DNA of 17,584 nucleotides, from positions 1 to 17,584 of the forward strand of contig JADFJI010000007.1 of assembly GCA_022566235.1 (NCBI GenBank), read 5' to 3'. Both the position numbers and the translations under genes were made by a program. Shown piece by piece: positions 7,622-15,689 of this stretch. The stretch is from Chloroflexota bacterium. GTDB taxonomy: Bacteria; Chloroflexota; Dehalococcoidia; Plut-88900. Position 1 is the stretch's first letter. Every line of letters starts with the position of its first letter. A model generated the notes under the pieces. The model saw only the letters and a program-made list of their open reading frames with translations, did not search any database and was not told where the DNA came from.

Positions 7622-8023
7622 ATGTTTGGCACACCGATAAATGTGGAAAGTCTTTTCTCATACAGAGATAACCTGCAGATATCTCATGCCGTGAGGACCG
7701 CTAATACGGTATACATATCAGGCCAGGTTGCCGTAGACCCTGAGGGGAATGTCGTAGGTGAGGGAGACGCAGAGGTCCAGGCCGAATACATTTGGGGCAA
7801 CATCGAGAAGGTTCTGCAAGAAGCAGGGTCAGGCCTGGATGAGATAGTCAAGATATTTGTGTTTGCGGTAGGAGCTAAAAGTGTCAAGGGGGCCTGGGAC
7901 GTCAGGAAACGGATGAGCCTGGGAAGAGACCCGCTCCCATGTGTCACCTCGATAGCCGTCTCGGGGCTGTTCCGGCCCGACCTGCTGCTGGAGATTGATG
8001 TGGTTGCGGTCACAGGCAACTAG
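7622..8023 (+). CDS. Rid (YjgF/YER057c/UK114) family protein lacking the catalytic Arg
   Basis: A 133-residue single-domain Rid protein. Family landmarks are ISHAVRTANTVYISGQVAVD (~20-39), the helix QAEYIWGNIEKVLQEAGSGLDEIVK (given in part: EYIWGNIEKVL), and the closing LLEIDVVAV strand with E124 at the conserved Glu. RidA deaminases have an Arg in the segment before the last strand (P-A-R-S-x-V) that holds the imine carboxylate. The matching segment here is LPCVTSIAV, with no Arg, as in Rid4-Rid7-type members. Imine deaminase activity is therefore doubtful; binding or hydrolysis of a related small molecule is possible. The ATG at 7622 is chosen because AGGAGGAG sits just upstream; an in-frame GTG at 7574 has no such site. 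The creatinase-like gene follows after 219 bp on the same strand. Confidence 0.85.
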   Translation: MFGTPINVESLFSYRDNLQISHAVRTANTVYISGQVAVDPEGNVVGEGDAEVQAEYIWGNIEKVLQEAGSGLDEIVKIFVFAVGAKSVKGAWDVRKRMSLGRDPLPCVTSIAVSGLFRPDLLLEIDVVAVTGN

Positions 8024-8242
8024 ATCATAGACTGGCTGGTCCGCTACCTGAGAATAGTCACTCTCATTCCTTCTCTCGCGGCGCACCAGGGGTTCCCTGT
8101 TCTGCTCCCAGCTAGCCCATTCCTGTATACCTCGGCAGTCCTTACAGGGAGGGTTGTAATGGTCTGACTGATTAGCACCCTCGCGGCATTAATAGCCTGG
8201 TTCAGTAGAAACAATTCTCAGTAGGTGGATAAGGAGTACGAG

Positions 8243-9418
8243 ATGCCCAGGATTTTTAGCGATCAGGAGATGCAAAGAAGAGTGGCGGAGCTTAAAGGGA
8301 CGATGGACCGGGAGGGAATCACGTGTACCATCATCACCTCCGTCCATAACCTCGTATATCTTGGCGGATTCTTCTTCGCCGAACCCAACGGTAGATTCGT
8401 CGCCGCCGTTCTACCCTTGAAGGACAACCCGGCCATGATTACGGCCAATACCGAGTTGGGGAGGGTCAAAGACTTCACCTGGATAGACGACGTCAGAGAC
8501 TACAACGATTATGAGACCCCGTTGAATGGCTGCATAAGACTTATTAGAGAAGTGCTGTCCGAAATGGGAATCGTCAGCGGGAAAATCGGTATCGAGAGCG
8601 ACTGGATGCCTGTGTTCATGTTCGAGGCTCTGAGAAAGGCCTTGCCCAGCTTCGACTTGGTAGATATCTCGGACCAGGTCGAGCGCCAGAGACTGGTCAA
8701 GTCAAAGGAGGAGATCAAGTTATCGAGACAGGGTGCAGAGCTTTGCATGATCAGTATCAAGGCCGCTGAGCAAGCGATACAGGTGGGCGTTACCGAGATC
8801 GACGTGGCCAGGGCAATGATTGAGGCCTCAGGAATTGAGTATGCAAAACGTTTTCCAGACTTTGAATTCCAGCCTTATCCGTTTTACTGTCGGGCCGGAG
8901 CAGGGCGCAGCTGGGGTCACGCGGGGCCAACTTCTACCAAGATCGAACGTGAAAAACGGGTAGGTGTTGTAGCCTGCCCGGTAATCATGGGTTACTTCAG
9001 CACCTTAGGGCGGGGTTACTTCCTAGGAAAGATTCCGGAAGAGATGAAGCGGCCTAACGAGATTCAGCAGGAGGCGGTCAATCGGGCTATAGAGGCGATC
9101 AAGCCGGGTGTGAAATTCTCTGAAATCGATAAGCTGACCACCAAATTTTTCGAAGACGCGGGTTACGGCGGCACCAAGGGTATGGGCACAGGTCACTCCT
9201 TCGGCCTGATGGGCCCGTGGTGGGGCAGAGAGAAGATAGGGGAACTGAGGTCCTACAACGATACAGTGATGCAGGAGGGTATGATCACCTCCATGGAGCC
9301 CGGAATTTCAGTGCCGGGCTTGGGAGGCTTCAATACAGTCGATATGATCCTGGTTACCAGGGACGGGGCCGAGGTGCTAACAAACTACCCTCGAGGCCTT
9401 AGGAGCCTTGACCGTTAG
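8243..9418 (+). CDS. Creatinase-like M24-family hydrolase
   Basis: A 391-residue protein with an N-terminal creatinase domain (~10-150) and a C-terminal pita-bread domain (~165-380). The metal-ligand Asp pair of M24 peptidases is absent (VACPVIMGYFSTLGR), which suggests a metal-free enzyme like creatinase. From memory of Pseudomonas creatinase, several of its active-site residues line up: Arg64 with R51 (NGRF), His232 with H226 (SWGHAGPT), His324 with H318 (GHSFGL), Arg335 with R329 or R336 (WWGREKIGELR), Glu358 with E352 (SMEPGI). Glu262 is replaced by G256 and His376 by V366, so strict creatine specificity is not assured. Creatinase converts creatine to sarcosine and urea. Start ATG 8243 has AAGGAG 6 bases upstream; the GTG at 8225 is less likely. 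The context of a sarcosine/dimethylglycine dehydrogenase-like gene fits such chemistry. Confidence 0.8.
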   Translation: MPRIFSDQEMQRRVAELKGTMDREGITCTIITSVHNLVYLGGFFFAEPNGRFVAAVLPLKDNPAMITANTELGRVKDFTWIDDVRDYNDYETPLNGCIRLIREVLSEMGIVSGKIGIESDWMPVFMFEALRKALPSFDLVDISDQVERQRLVKSKEEIKLSRQGAELCMISIKAAEQAIQVGVTEIDVARAMIEASGIEYAKRFPDFEFQPYPFYCRAGAGRSWGHAGPTSTKIEREKRVGVVACPVIMGYFSTLGRGYFLGKIPEEMKRPNEIQQEAVNRAIEAIKPGVKFSEIDKLTTKFFEDAGYGGTKGMGTGHSFGLMGPWWGREKIGELRSYNDTVMQEGMITSMEPGISVPGLGGFNTVDMILVTRDGAEVLTNYPRGLRSLDR

Positions 9419-9421
9419 TTC

Positions 9422-9530
9422 TTACCGATTCGCCTTGACCCATTCCTTGGTCTTGAACAGGTCGTCTACAAGGGAAACCCTGTAACCATATCTTCAGGCT
9501 TAAACTTCGCCACATTCTTCTTCAAGGACA
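9422..9530 (-). pseudogene. Possible decayed gene tail
   Basis: Read on the minus strand, two frames give protein-like text that would join with one frameshift: SLKKNVAKFKPEDMVTG in one, then LVDDLFKTKEWVKANR and a stop (TAA at 9424-9422) in another. The second piece looks like a natural C-terminus of a soluble protein, but I cannot name the family. The plus strand is also open in the same frame as the upstream gene for 70 codons after its stop, which is the alternative reading. Weak evidence. Confidence 0.25.
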
Positions 9531-9620
9531 CCACCGAGTGGGACTCAAATCTGGTCTGCACCGGCGACACTAAACAACAGACGATCCGCAGCGTCAGGTC
9601 AGTGAAGGGTTTTTATGGAG

Positions 9621-9650
9621 GGTGGTAAGAGGAAGATTTACTTAACCACC
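9621..9650. terminator. Hairpin between convergent genes
   Basis: GGTGGTAAG (9621-9629) pairs with CTTAACCACC (9641-9650), nine base pairs with one bulge. It sits between the creatinase-like gene (plus) and the ABC-F gene (minus) and covers the ABC-F stop codon. No T-run on either strand, so a bidirectional terminator is only plausible. Confidence 0.35.
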
Positions 9651-11528
9651 ATCTTGATCGGAGGTAAGTCGGGCCCAACGTTCCCAGATCTGGTCCAGCT
9701 GGGCCTGGGCCTGGTTGTATTGCTCACCCAGGCCGGCAATTTTTTCTATGGCTCTGTCCTCCGATGCGATTAGGAGATCTCCCTCGATCTCTGCCAACCT
9801 GGTTTCGAGCTTTGAGATCGACAGCTCCACATCACGTATTTCCGGCCGTAAATTACGACCCTTAGACCTAGAGACGTTCCGCTTTACCCGAGGCTTTCGA
9901 CTTTTGGGAGCGGGAGCTAACGCCTCTTGTCGTTTTTTAATCCAGGCCTCGAAAGATCCCTTGAAAAAGGATATTTCCCCCTGCTCTAGGACCCACAACT
10001 GGTCGGCCAGAAGAGAGATTAAATGCCGGTCATGAGAAGCAAAAAGAAGGGTGCCGCTGTAACTGATAAGCACCTCCTCCAGCGCCTCCCGGCTGGGGAT
10101 GTCCAGATGGGTGGTTGGCTCATCCAATACTAAGACATCGGGCTCGGTGACCAGAAGCCGGGCCAGGGCCAACCTTGTACGCTCACCGCCGCTGCAGGTC
10201 GCCAAAGATTGGTGTACATCTTCACCCTGGAAGAGAAACCTGGCGAGGTAGGTTCGAGCGTCCGCCGGCCGAAGGTTTCTAGCCTCTAGTAACGCCTCCA
10301 GTACAGTAAGGTGCTCGGGCAGATCGGTGTCCCCCTGGCGCAGATAACCGATCTTTACATTTTGGCCTGTGGTTACTGTGCCCGCCAGTGGCTGCGTCAA
10401 TCCCAGGAGCGTCTGGAATAAGGTCGTTTTGCCGGCTCCATTAGGGCCGATCACCGCTACCCTGTCATTGCGCTCTAGCTTCAACTCTGGCAGCCATAGA
10501 AGCTGCCTGGCCGTCTGTCCATCTTGGAATCCGACCCCCAATTCGCTGGCTTGAATAACCACCTGCCCGGTACGGCGAGCGGAGACTCGGCTGATGTGGA
10601 CAGTTTCATCTATTCTTGGCGCCTCGATCCGTTCCAATCGCCTCAGCTTTTTCAACCGACCTCGAGCCTCTCGAGCTCGCTGGCCGGCGTGGTACCTTCT
10701 TATGAACTCCTCTTCCTTCTCGATATGCCTCTGTTGTCGTTCAAATTCTTTCTGCTGTCGCTTTACCCGATGGGTCCTTTGGGCCCGATACATCGTGTAA
10801 TTGCCTCGATATTTCTGGAGCTGCCCCCGGTCAAGCTCCCACACCTGACTTACTGCCTTGTCAAGGAAGTAGCGGTCATGTGAAACGACTATGAAGGCGC
10901 CTTGGAATCGAGCCAGGAAGCTCTCCAGCCAGGCCAGAGCTTCGAAATCAAGATAGTTTGTCGGCTCATCCAGGACCAGGAGGTCAGGATCGGTCAGGAG
11001 GGCTTTGGCCAGCATGGCCCGGCTTCGCTCCCCTCCACTGGCAGAGTTGACCGGTGAATTCAAGGAGTTAGAGGTCAGGCCTACGGCGGCAACCACTCTC
11101 TCCATGCGGGATTGGTAATCGTAACCTCCGAGGTCCTCATACTCTTGTAGTTGTGATGAGTAGCGGAGTTCTGCTTCGTGTCTTTTCCTCTCGTCCCGGG
11201 CATCCATATCAGCCGCAGTCGTCGCCAGAGTCTCTTCCAATGACCGCAATCGCTGGAAAGCTTTCATCACCTCGTCTCGGAGGGACCATTCCCCCAGCGC
11301 CACATGTGCCTGCGGCACATATCCAAGCCGGAGGCCCTTGGCCTGGCTAACGGTCCCCTTGTTCGGTTCCAGATCCCCAATTAAGATTTTCAACAGAGAG
11401 GTCTTACCACTTCCGTTGGGGCCAACGACACCTATTCGCGCCCGATCGGTAACTTCGATATCTACACCAGAGAAAACGTCCAGCTCACCGTAAGACAGTG
11501 TAAGTTGTGATGCCGATAAGAGCGCCAT
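9642..11528 (-). CDS. ABC-F family ATPase (Uup/EttA-type ribosome-associated protein)
   Basis: A 628-residue soluble protein with two ABC ATPase domains and no membrane segment. Domain 1 has Walker A GPNGSGKT (36-43), signature SGGER (164-168), Walker B plus Glu LLVLDEPTNYLD (~183-194) and SHDR (216-219). Domain 2 has GPNGAGKT (361-368), SGGER (446-450), VLVLDEPTTHLD (~465-476) and a second SHDR. The charged linker at ~240-310 (rich in Arg/Lys/Glu/Gln) is the P-site tRNA-interacting segment of ABC-F proteins. The tail after ~550 is basic (KSRKPRVKRNVSRSKGR), then a coiled coil to the end, as in Uup-type members. ABC-F proteins bind the ribosomal E site and relieve stalled translation or antibiotic block. 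The subfamily is not certain, and resistance should not be assumed. ATG start at 11528; both neighbours point elsewhere, so it is probably monocistronic. Confidence 0.92.
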   Translation of the reverse strand: MALLSASQLTLSYGELDVFSGVDIEVTDRARIGVVGPNGSGKTSLLKILIGDLEPNKGTVSQAKGLRLGYVPQAHVALGEWSLRDEVMKAFQRLRSLEETLATTAADMDARDERKRHEAELRYSSQLQEYEDLGGYDYQSRMERVVAAVGLTSNSLNSPVNSASGGERSRAMLAKALLTDPDLLVLDEPTNYLDFEALAWLESFLARFQGAFIVVSHDRYFLDKAVSQVWELDRGQLQKYRGNYTMYRAQRTHRVKRQQKEFERQQRHIEKEEEFIRRYHAGQRAREARGRLKKLRRLERIEAPRIDETVHISRVSARRTGQVVIQASELGVGFQDGQTARQLLWLPELKLERNDRVAVIGPNGAGKTTLFQTLLGLTQPLAGTVTTGQNVKIGYLRQGDTDLPEHLTVLEALLEARNLRPADARTYLARFLFQGEDVHQSLATCSGGERTRLALARLLVTEPDVLVLDEPTTHLDIPSREALEEVLISYSGTLLFASHDRHLISLLADQLWVLEQGEISFFKGSFEAWIKKRQEALAPAPKSRKPRVKRNVSRSKGRNLRPEIRDVELSISKLETRLAEIEGDLLIASEDRAIEKIAGLGEQYNQAQAQLDQIWERWARLTSDQDGG

Positions 11529-11856
11529 TCTTTTGTGAACCCCTACCTACTGGGAAGAAGCCGGCAATACGAAGATTCCCTCATTCCGATGTTTTTCAAC
11601 AGATGCCTCAACAGAGCGGCTTAATCTTCATTATCCTCTAACGGTCTACCATTTGTGATGATTAGGCGCCGAGCGTGCTATTATTAATAAACAGAAGTTG
11701 CACATGGTGTCAGTCGGGTGACATGTTTGATAGAATCATCTCTCAGGGTAGTGATGTATATCGAGAGTCTCACAGGGATTTTGGAGGTCCGGTGCAGGAT
11801 TTTGAGGAACATAACTCGGGAGAACTTGTCGTGTTTCTGATTGTGGAGGGTGCTGC
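11529..11856. other. Intergenic region between divergent ABC-F and PlsY-like genes
   Basis: A 328 bp region with no convincing gene. The only long frame (11675 to 11869) runs into the PlsY-like start in another frame and lacks family resemblance. It must hold promoters for both divergent genes; one candidate is listed separately. Confidence 0.5.
11676..11684 (+). promoter_or_regulatory. Extended -10 candidate upstream of the PlsY-like gene
   Basis: TGCTATTAT is an extended -10 (TG-n-TATTAT). A TTGTGA at 11653-11658 is 20 bp upstream, too far for a normal -35, but extended -10 promoters need less of one. The leader to the ATG would be ~165 bases. Confidence 0.3.
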
Positions 11857-12462
11857 ATGCCCGCTTTAGAGCTACTCTTCTTATCTATCTTCTCAGGCTA
11901 TATGCTTGGTTCTCTTCCATTTGCCTACCTTGCAGGTCGACGAGTCCGGGTCGATGTTTTCTCCACGGGCACGGGTTTGGCCGGTGCTGCCAACGTGTAC
12001 CGAAACGTAGGGCACAGATCCGCTGTGGCAGTGGGCATAGGTGACCTGGCGAAAGGGATGTCGGTAGTCATAGTGGCCGACCGACTTGGCGTAGAGGGTG
12101 CCTGGCTCCTTGTGTCCGCAGCTACGGCCATTCTAGGTCACTGGCATTCCATGTTCACTCGTTTGCGGGGCGGTGATGGTTTGCTCACACTTGTGGGGAT
12201 TACCCTTCTTGCTGTGCCTATATATAGCCTTATCGCTATCGGGTTTGGCATTGCCGTGGGTTTCCGCTTTCGCCGCCAGGGACATCCGACGCTGTATGGT
12301 GGGATAGCATGTTACGGGCTTCTGCTGGCACTTGCCCTTCTACACCGAGCGGATAATGTTGTAACTAGCGGCATTGTGACGCTGGCCCTGGTGGTGCTGG
12401 CACACGCCGTCCTGAGTCACGCACACCGCAATCAGTTACCTGAGAATAGGCTTACACTATGA
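11857..12462 (+). CDS. PlsY-like glycerol-3-phosphate acyltransferase (divergent)
   Basis: A 201-residue, very hydrophobic protein with several predicted membrane spans. PlsY transfers acyl groups from acyl-phosphate to glycerol-3-phosphate, the first step of phospholipid synthesis, in the membrane. Family landmarks are GSLPFAYLAGRR (18-29), GTGLAGAANVYRNVG (38-52, where the usual form is GSGN-x-GATNVxR), GDLAKG (62-67, for the D-x-x-KG motif) and GHWHSMFTRLRGGDGL (94-109, where the usual form ends in GGKG). The phosphate-binding Lys of GGKG is Asp and the Asn of GSGN is Leu, so it may be a diverged paralogue rather than the housekeeping enzyme. The ATG is backed by GGAGGG 6 bases upstream. 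It is not in an operon with lipid genes; it is divergent from the ABC-F gene. Confidence 0.75.
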   Translation: MPALELLFLSIFSGYMLGSLPFAYLAGRRVRVDVFSTGTGLAGAANVYRNVGHRSAVAVGIGDLAKGMSVVIVADRLGVEGAWLLVSAATAILGHWHSMFTRLRGGDGLLTLVGITLLAVPIYSLIAIGFGIAVGFRFRRQGHPTLYGGIACYGLLLALALLHRADNVVTSGIVTLALVVLAHAVLSHAHRNQLPENRLTL

Positions 12463-12479
12463 CACCCGGGGTGCGGGTG
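12463..12479 (+). terminator. Hairpin directly after the PlsY-like gene
   Basis: CACCCG (12463-12468), five-base loop, CGGGTG (12474-12479), starting at the base after the stop codon. No T-run follows. Confidence 0.25.
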
Positions 12480-12894
12480 CCCCTGAAATCGAAGCTCCCA
12501 GTTTGTCAATTGGAGCAGGAAAGTTCGGCGTCGGCCACGTAGACGTATCGAATCCTGAAGCCATAGCTGCCGATAAAGACTAGCCCCACCCTCTCCAGTC
12601 TCCACCAGGGCACTAATGTGTGTGAGCGACATCATCCGCCCGCGTCTCTAAAATGATGTCCTTTAGGCCCTTGCAACCCCTTTTTCTTCCAGAACGATAA
12701 CTCTTCCTTTCCCAGGAACTCGGATGGCGTTGGCATACGTAAACAAGCGAAAGGCGATGTGGAATGTTGGCCTCGACAGCAGTACACTCTGCAGGTATTC
12801 GATGAAGACAGGGCTTCGCCAGTCCTTTTCGCGGAGGGACCTACTGCCTGGATAGACGGCTGAACGCTACCCTGAACACGATCGGAGATCACAC
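12480..12894. other. Gene-free gap upstream of the DAO-type oxidoreductase
   Basis: A stretch of 415 bp in which I see no supported gene. Open frames exist on both strands (for example plus 12657-12861, ending in YTLQVFDEDRASPVLFAEG), but none has a start with an SD or a recognised family. The promoter for the 12895 operon should lie here; I could not pick one out with confidence. Confidence 0.4.
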
Positions 12895-14085
12895 GTGGTA
12901 TTTAAGTCGACGGCTGAGGTGGTTATTATCGGTGGTGGGGTGATGGGGACCAGCACCGCATACTATCTGGCCAAATGCGGTGTCAAGGATGTAGTGTTGC
13001 TGGAAAAGAGGTATTTGGCCTCGGGCCCCACGGGCAAGTCGGCGGCCCACATCCGCCCTTATCATGGGGTGGAAGAGACGATCAAGATAATCCAGCGAAC
13101 AATCCAGGTCTACCTGAATTTCAGTGAGATGGTGGGGGGAGACGCCGAGTTCCGCAATACCGGTCGCATCTGGGCGGAGCCCGAGTCAAAACGAAAGCTG
13201 CTGGAGGATGCCGTCGCCCTCTCCCGGCGGGGAGGGATAAAGGCCGAATACCTCTCGACTAAAGACCTGGAGGAGATGATGCCCGGGGTAGCCACCGAGG
13301 GCCTGGCAGTGGCGGTGCTGTTTCCCGAGGCTGGATATTCAAATCCCGGCCTAGTGACAGCTTCTTTCGCCGCCAGGGCCCGAGAGATGGGCGTCGAGAT
13401 CTACGAGGAGACCGAGGTAACGGGTATAGATGTCTCGGGGGGCAGGGTCCGCTCCGTGACTTCCTCCCGGGGCGCCGTTTCGGCTCCTATAGTGCTAAAT
13501 GCCGCAGGTATCTGGAGTCCCCAGATCGGACAGATGGTGGGCATCGACATTCCCATCAAGCCGACCCGGGGCCAGGGGGTCGTGTTCCGCCTTCCCTGGG
13601 AACTCCCTTCCTTCACCCCTATCTTCCACGATGGCCGTTCCCAATATATCTTCCGGTGCGAGCCGGGCAACCTGGTCAACCTGATCAACACTCTGGAGAA
13701 AGTAGATGCTGAGATCCTCGACCCCGATACTATGCCCGAGGACGCCTCGGAAGAGACTCTCGCTAACGCGTTAGAGCGAGGCCCGGAAACCTTCCCGGCT
13801 TTGAAGATGGCCTCATATCGGGGCGGCTACTCCTGCGCCTACGACGTCACCCCCGACGACTCTCCCATCATGGAAGAATCAGAAGATGTCAGCGGATTCT
13901 TTAACATGGTTGGATGGAGCGGCCTGGGGATGACGCAGGCGCCCGCGGCCGGCGAGCTGATGGCGGAGCTCATCACCACCGGCAAGACCACCCTTGTGGA
14001 CGTATCGATATACAGTAGCCGTCGCTTCAAGGAGAACAGGCCCCTGGCCTCGGCATGGTTGTTTGGAGAAATCGGGTTCAACTAG
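12895..14085 (+). CDS. DAO-family FAD-dependent oxidoreductase (sarcosine oxidase beta-like)
   Basis: A 396-residue flavoprotein of the D-amino acid oxidase/glycine oxidase group (PF01266). The N-terminal Rossmann site is EVVIIGGGVMGTSTAYYLAK (G13-G18), followed by an acidic end of strand 2 (VVLLEK). The GPTGKSAAHIRP segment matches the isoalloxazine-facing loop of sarcosine oxidase beta-like proteins; Lys sits where the covalent His is in the 818-residue protein at 4937, so FAD is probably non-covalent. NAAGIWSPQIGQMVGIDIP and the C-terminal NMVGWSGLGMTQAPAAGELM close the FAD site. Such enzymes oxidise secondary amines or amino acids. The substrate is unknown. Start GTG is decided by GGAG 7 bases upstream. 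The stop is 32 bp before the next flavoprotein, so they are probably co-transcribed. Confidence 0.88.
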   Translation: MVFKSTAEVVIIGGGVMGTSTAYYLAKCGVKDVVLLEKRYLASGPTGKSAAHIRPYHGVEETIKIIQRTIQVYLNFSEMVGGDAEFRNTGRIWAEPESKRKLLEDAVALSRRGGIKAEYLSTKDLEEMMPGVATEGLAVAVLFPEAGYSNPGLVTASFAARAREMGVEIYEETEVTGIDVSGGRVRSVTSSRGAVSAPIVLNAAGIWSPQIGQMVGIDIPIKPTRGQGVVFRLPWELPSFTPIFHDGRSQYIFRCEPGNLVNLINTLEKVDAEILDPDTMPEDASEETLANALERGPETFPALKMASYRGGYSCAYDVTPDDSPIMEESEDVSGFFNMVGWSGLGMTQAPAAGELMAELITTGKTTLVDVSIYSSRRFKENRPLASAWLFGEIGFN

Positions 14086-14117
14086 GCGCTTCGAGAACCG
14101 GGACAGGAGGAGTCGTA

Positions 14118-15689
14118 ATGCCAAGCGAGCCTGAATACGACATCATCATAGTCGGGGCCGGCCACAACGGCCTCGTCACGGCAGCGTATCTAGCCAAGGA
14201 GGGGATGAAGGTCCTGGTGCTGGAGAGAAGGGAGATGGTGGGAGGGGCCTGCGTAACAGAAGAGCTGTTCCCGGGTTTCAAATTCTCCACCGCATCCATG
14301 TTCCTGGGTCTATTGCAGCCCAAGGTGGTCCAGGATTTGAAGCTATCCGAATATGGTTACGAAGCCTATAGTGCTGACCCTCCAGACCTGCTGCTATTTC
14401 CAGGCGAGCGCTACCTCTGCTGCTGGAAGGACCCGGACAGGTTGCTCGAGGAGATGGGAAAGTTTTCCAAGAAGGACGCTCAGGCCTACCTGGAGGTTCA
14501 GGCGTATTTTGATAGATACGAGGGTTTGATCCGGCGCACATGGCTACGTACTCCGCCTACCTTTGCCGAATTGGCCGCCCAGTTCAAGACCCCCGATGAG
14601 CAGGAAGCGTTCCGCATCATCATGATGGAGAGCATGGCAGATTTCTTGGAAGCGCGTTTCGAGTCCGATGCCGTCAAAATGGTCGTCGCCTCTCTGGCCC
14701 CGGTAGGCAACTCGGTAAGCCTCCGCAGCAAGGGGAACATGTACCAGATGTTTAGAGCCAGGCTCGCCGAGGCAACGGGGGAGCGGGGAGTATGGGGCTA
14801 CAGCAGAGGAGGAATGGGGGGCATCACTCAGGCGATGGCGAAAAGCGCCGTAGCAAGTGGGGCGACCATACGAACCAATGCAGAGGTCGACCATATCGTC
14901 GTTGAAGACGGGCGTGCAAGGGGAGTGGTCCTCAAAACTGGAGAGGAGCTAAGAGGCAATTCTGTGGCCTCCAACGCCGACCCCAAGAGGACTTTCCTGA
15001 AACTGATAGAGCCACAGCATCTGCAGGAGGACTTCAGGCTAAGTGTTGACAAAATCAAGATGAGGGGCGATTTCGCCAAGCTGCTAATAGCGTTGGATGG
15101 CCGCCCTGAGTGGGCCTGTTTCAAGGGGGAAGACCCGGGTACCCGCGACCACGGGTTCATAACTATAAACCCCTCCATCGAATACAGCGAGAGGGCGTTG
15201 GAAGACTGTATGAAGGGCTATCCCTCGGAACACCCCTGGTTCCAGGGCCACATCCAGTCCCTCACCGATCCCTCTCTGGCCCCACCCGGAAAACACGCTA
15301 TGACCATGTATATCCAGTATGCTCCCTACAATCTGAAGGAGGGGACCTGGGAGGAGGAGAAGGAGAGATTTGCCCAGCGATGCATCGACACCCTGGCCGA
15401 ATATTCCCCCAACCTCAAAGACCTGATCCTGGATTACGTTTTCATCGGGCCCCGGGACATCGAAGAGCGGTTCTACCTCACTGAAAGCACCATGCACCAC
15501 GGATGGATGTTTCCCGACCAGATGTTCGGCTACAGGCCCCTAACCGGATGGTCAGATTACCACACCCCGGTCCACAATTTGTACCTGTGCGGCTCCGGCG
15601 CCCACCCCGGGGGAGGTGTGACCGGAGCGCCCGGCCACAATGCCGCACAGGAGATCATCAAGGACTGGCGAGAGGGCGTTATCGAATAG
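14118..15689 (+). CDS. Phytoene desaturase-like NAD(P)/FAD-dependent oxidoreductase (PYROXD2/CrtI-like)
   Basis: A 523-residue protein. The dinucleotide site is YDIIIVGAGHNGLVTAAYLA (G13-G18), followed by VLVLERREMVGGACVTEE, a typical amine oxidase/CrtI N-terminus. The middle contains WGYSRGGMGGITQAMAKSA and the C-terminus NLYLCGSGAHPGGGVTGAPGHNAAQEI, the closing FAD motif that marks the PYROXD2-like branch rather than true carotenoid desaturases. No carotenoid genes are nearby, so desaturation or amine/alkene oxidation of another substrate is more likely. The ATG at 14118 is chosen for its CAGGAGGAG just upstream; a longer frame from 14055 would overlap the preceding gene. Together with the gene at 12895 it forms a two-flavoprotein operon that may continue into the enolase-superfamily gene 134 bp downstream. 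Confidence 0.88.
   Translation: MPSEPEYDIIIVGAGHNGLVTAAYLAKEGMKVLVLERREMVGGACVTEELFPGFKFSTASMFLGLLQPKVVQDLKLSEYGYEAYSADPPDLLLFPGERYLCCWKDPDRLLEEMGKFSKKDAQAYLEVQAYFDRYEGLIRRTWLRTPPTFAELAAQFKTPDEQEAFRIIMMESMADFLEARFESDAVKMVVASLAPVGNSVSLRSKGNMYQMFRARLAEATGERGVWGYSRGGMGGITQAMAKSAVASGATIRTNAEVDHIVVEDGRARGVVLKTGEELRGNSVASNADPKRTFLKLIEPQHLQEDFRLSVDKIKMRGDFAKLLIALDGRPEWACFKGEDPGTRDHGFITINPSIEYSERALEDCMKGYPSEHPWFQGHIQSLTDPSLAPPGKHAMTMYIQYAPYNLKEGTWEEEKERFAQRCIDTLAEYSPNLKDLILDYVFIGPRDIEERFYLTESTMHHGWMFPDQMFGYRPLTGWSDYHTPVHNLYLCGSGAHPGGGVTGAPGHNAAQEIIKDWREGVIE

Noticed and set aside
8044..12450. Short shared word ACCTGAGAATAG near 8045 and 12439
   Set aside because: Only 12 bases and one copy lies inside a coding region; likely chance, with no repeat family around it.
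12632..12892. 86-residue minus frame
   Set aside because: Composition is unlike a real protein and there is no SD; treated as intergenic.
14055..14117. Upstream extension of the PYROXD2-like gene
   Set aside because: It would overlap the preceding gene, whereas ATG 14118 has a strong SD and starts right before the Rossmann strand.
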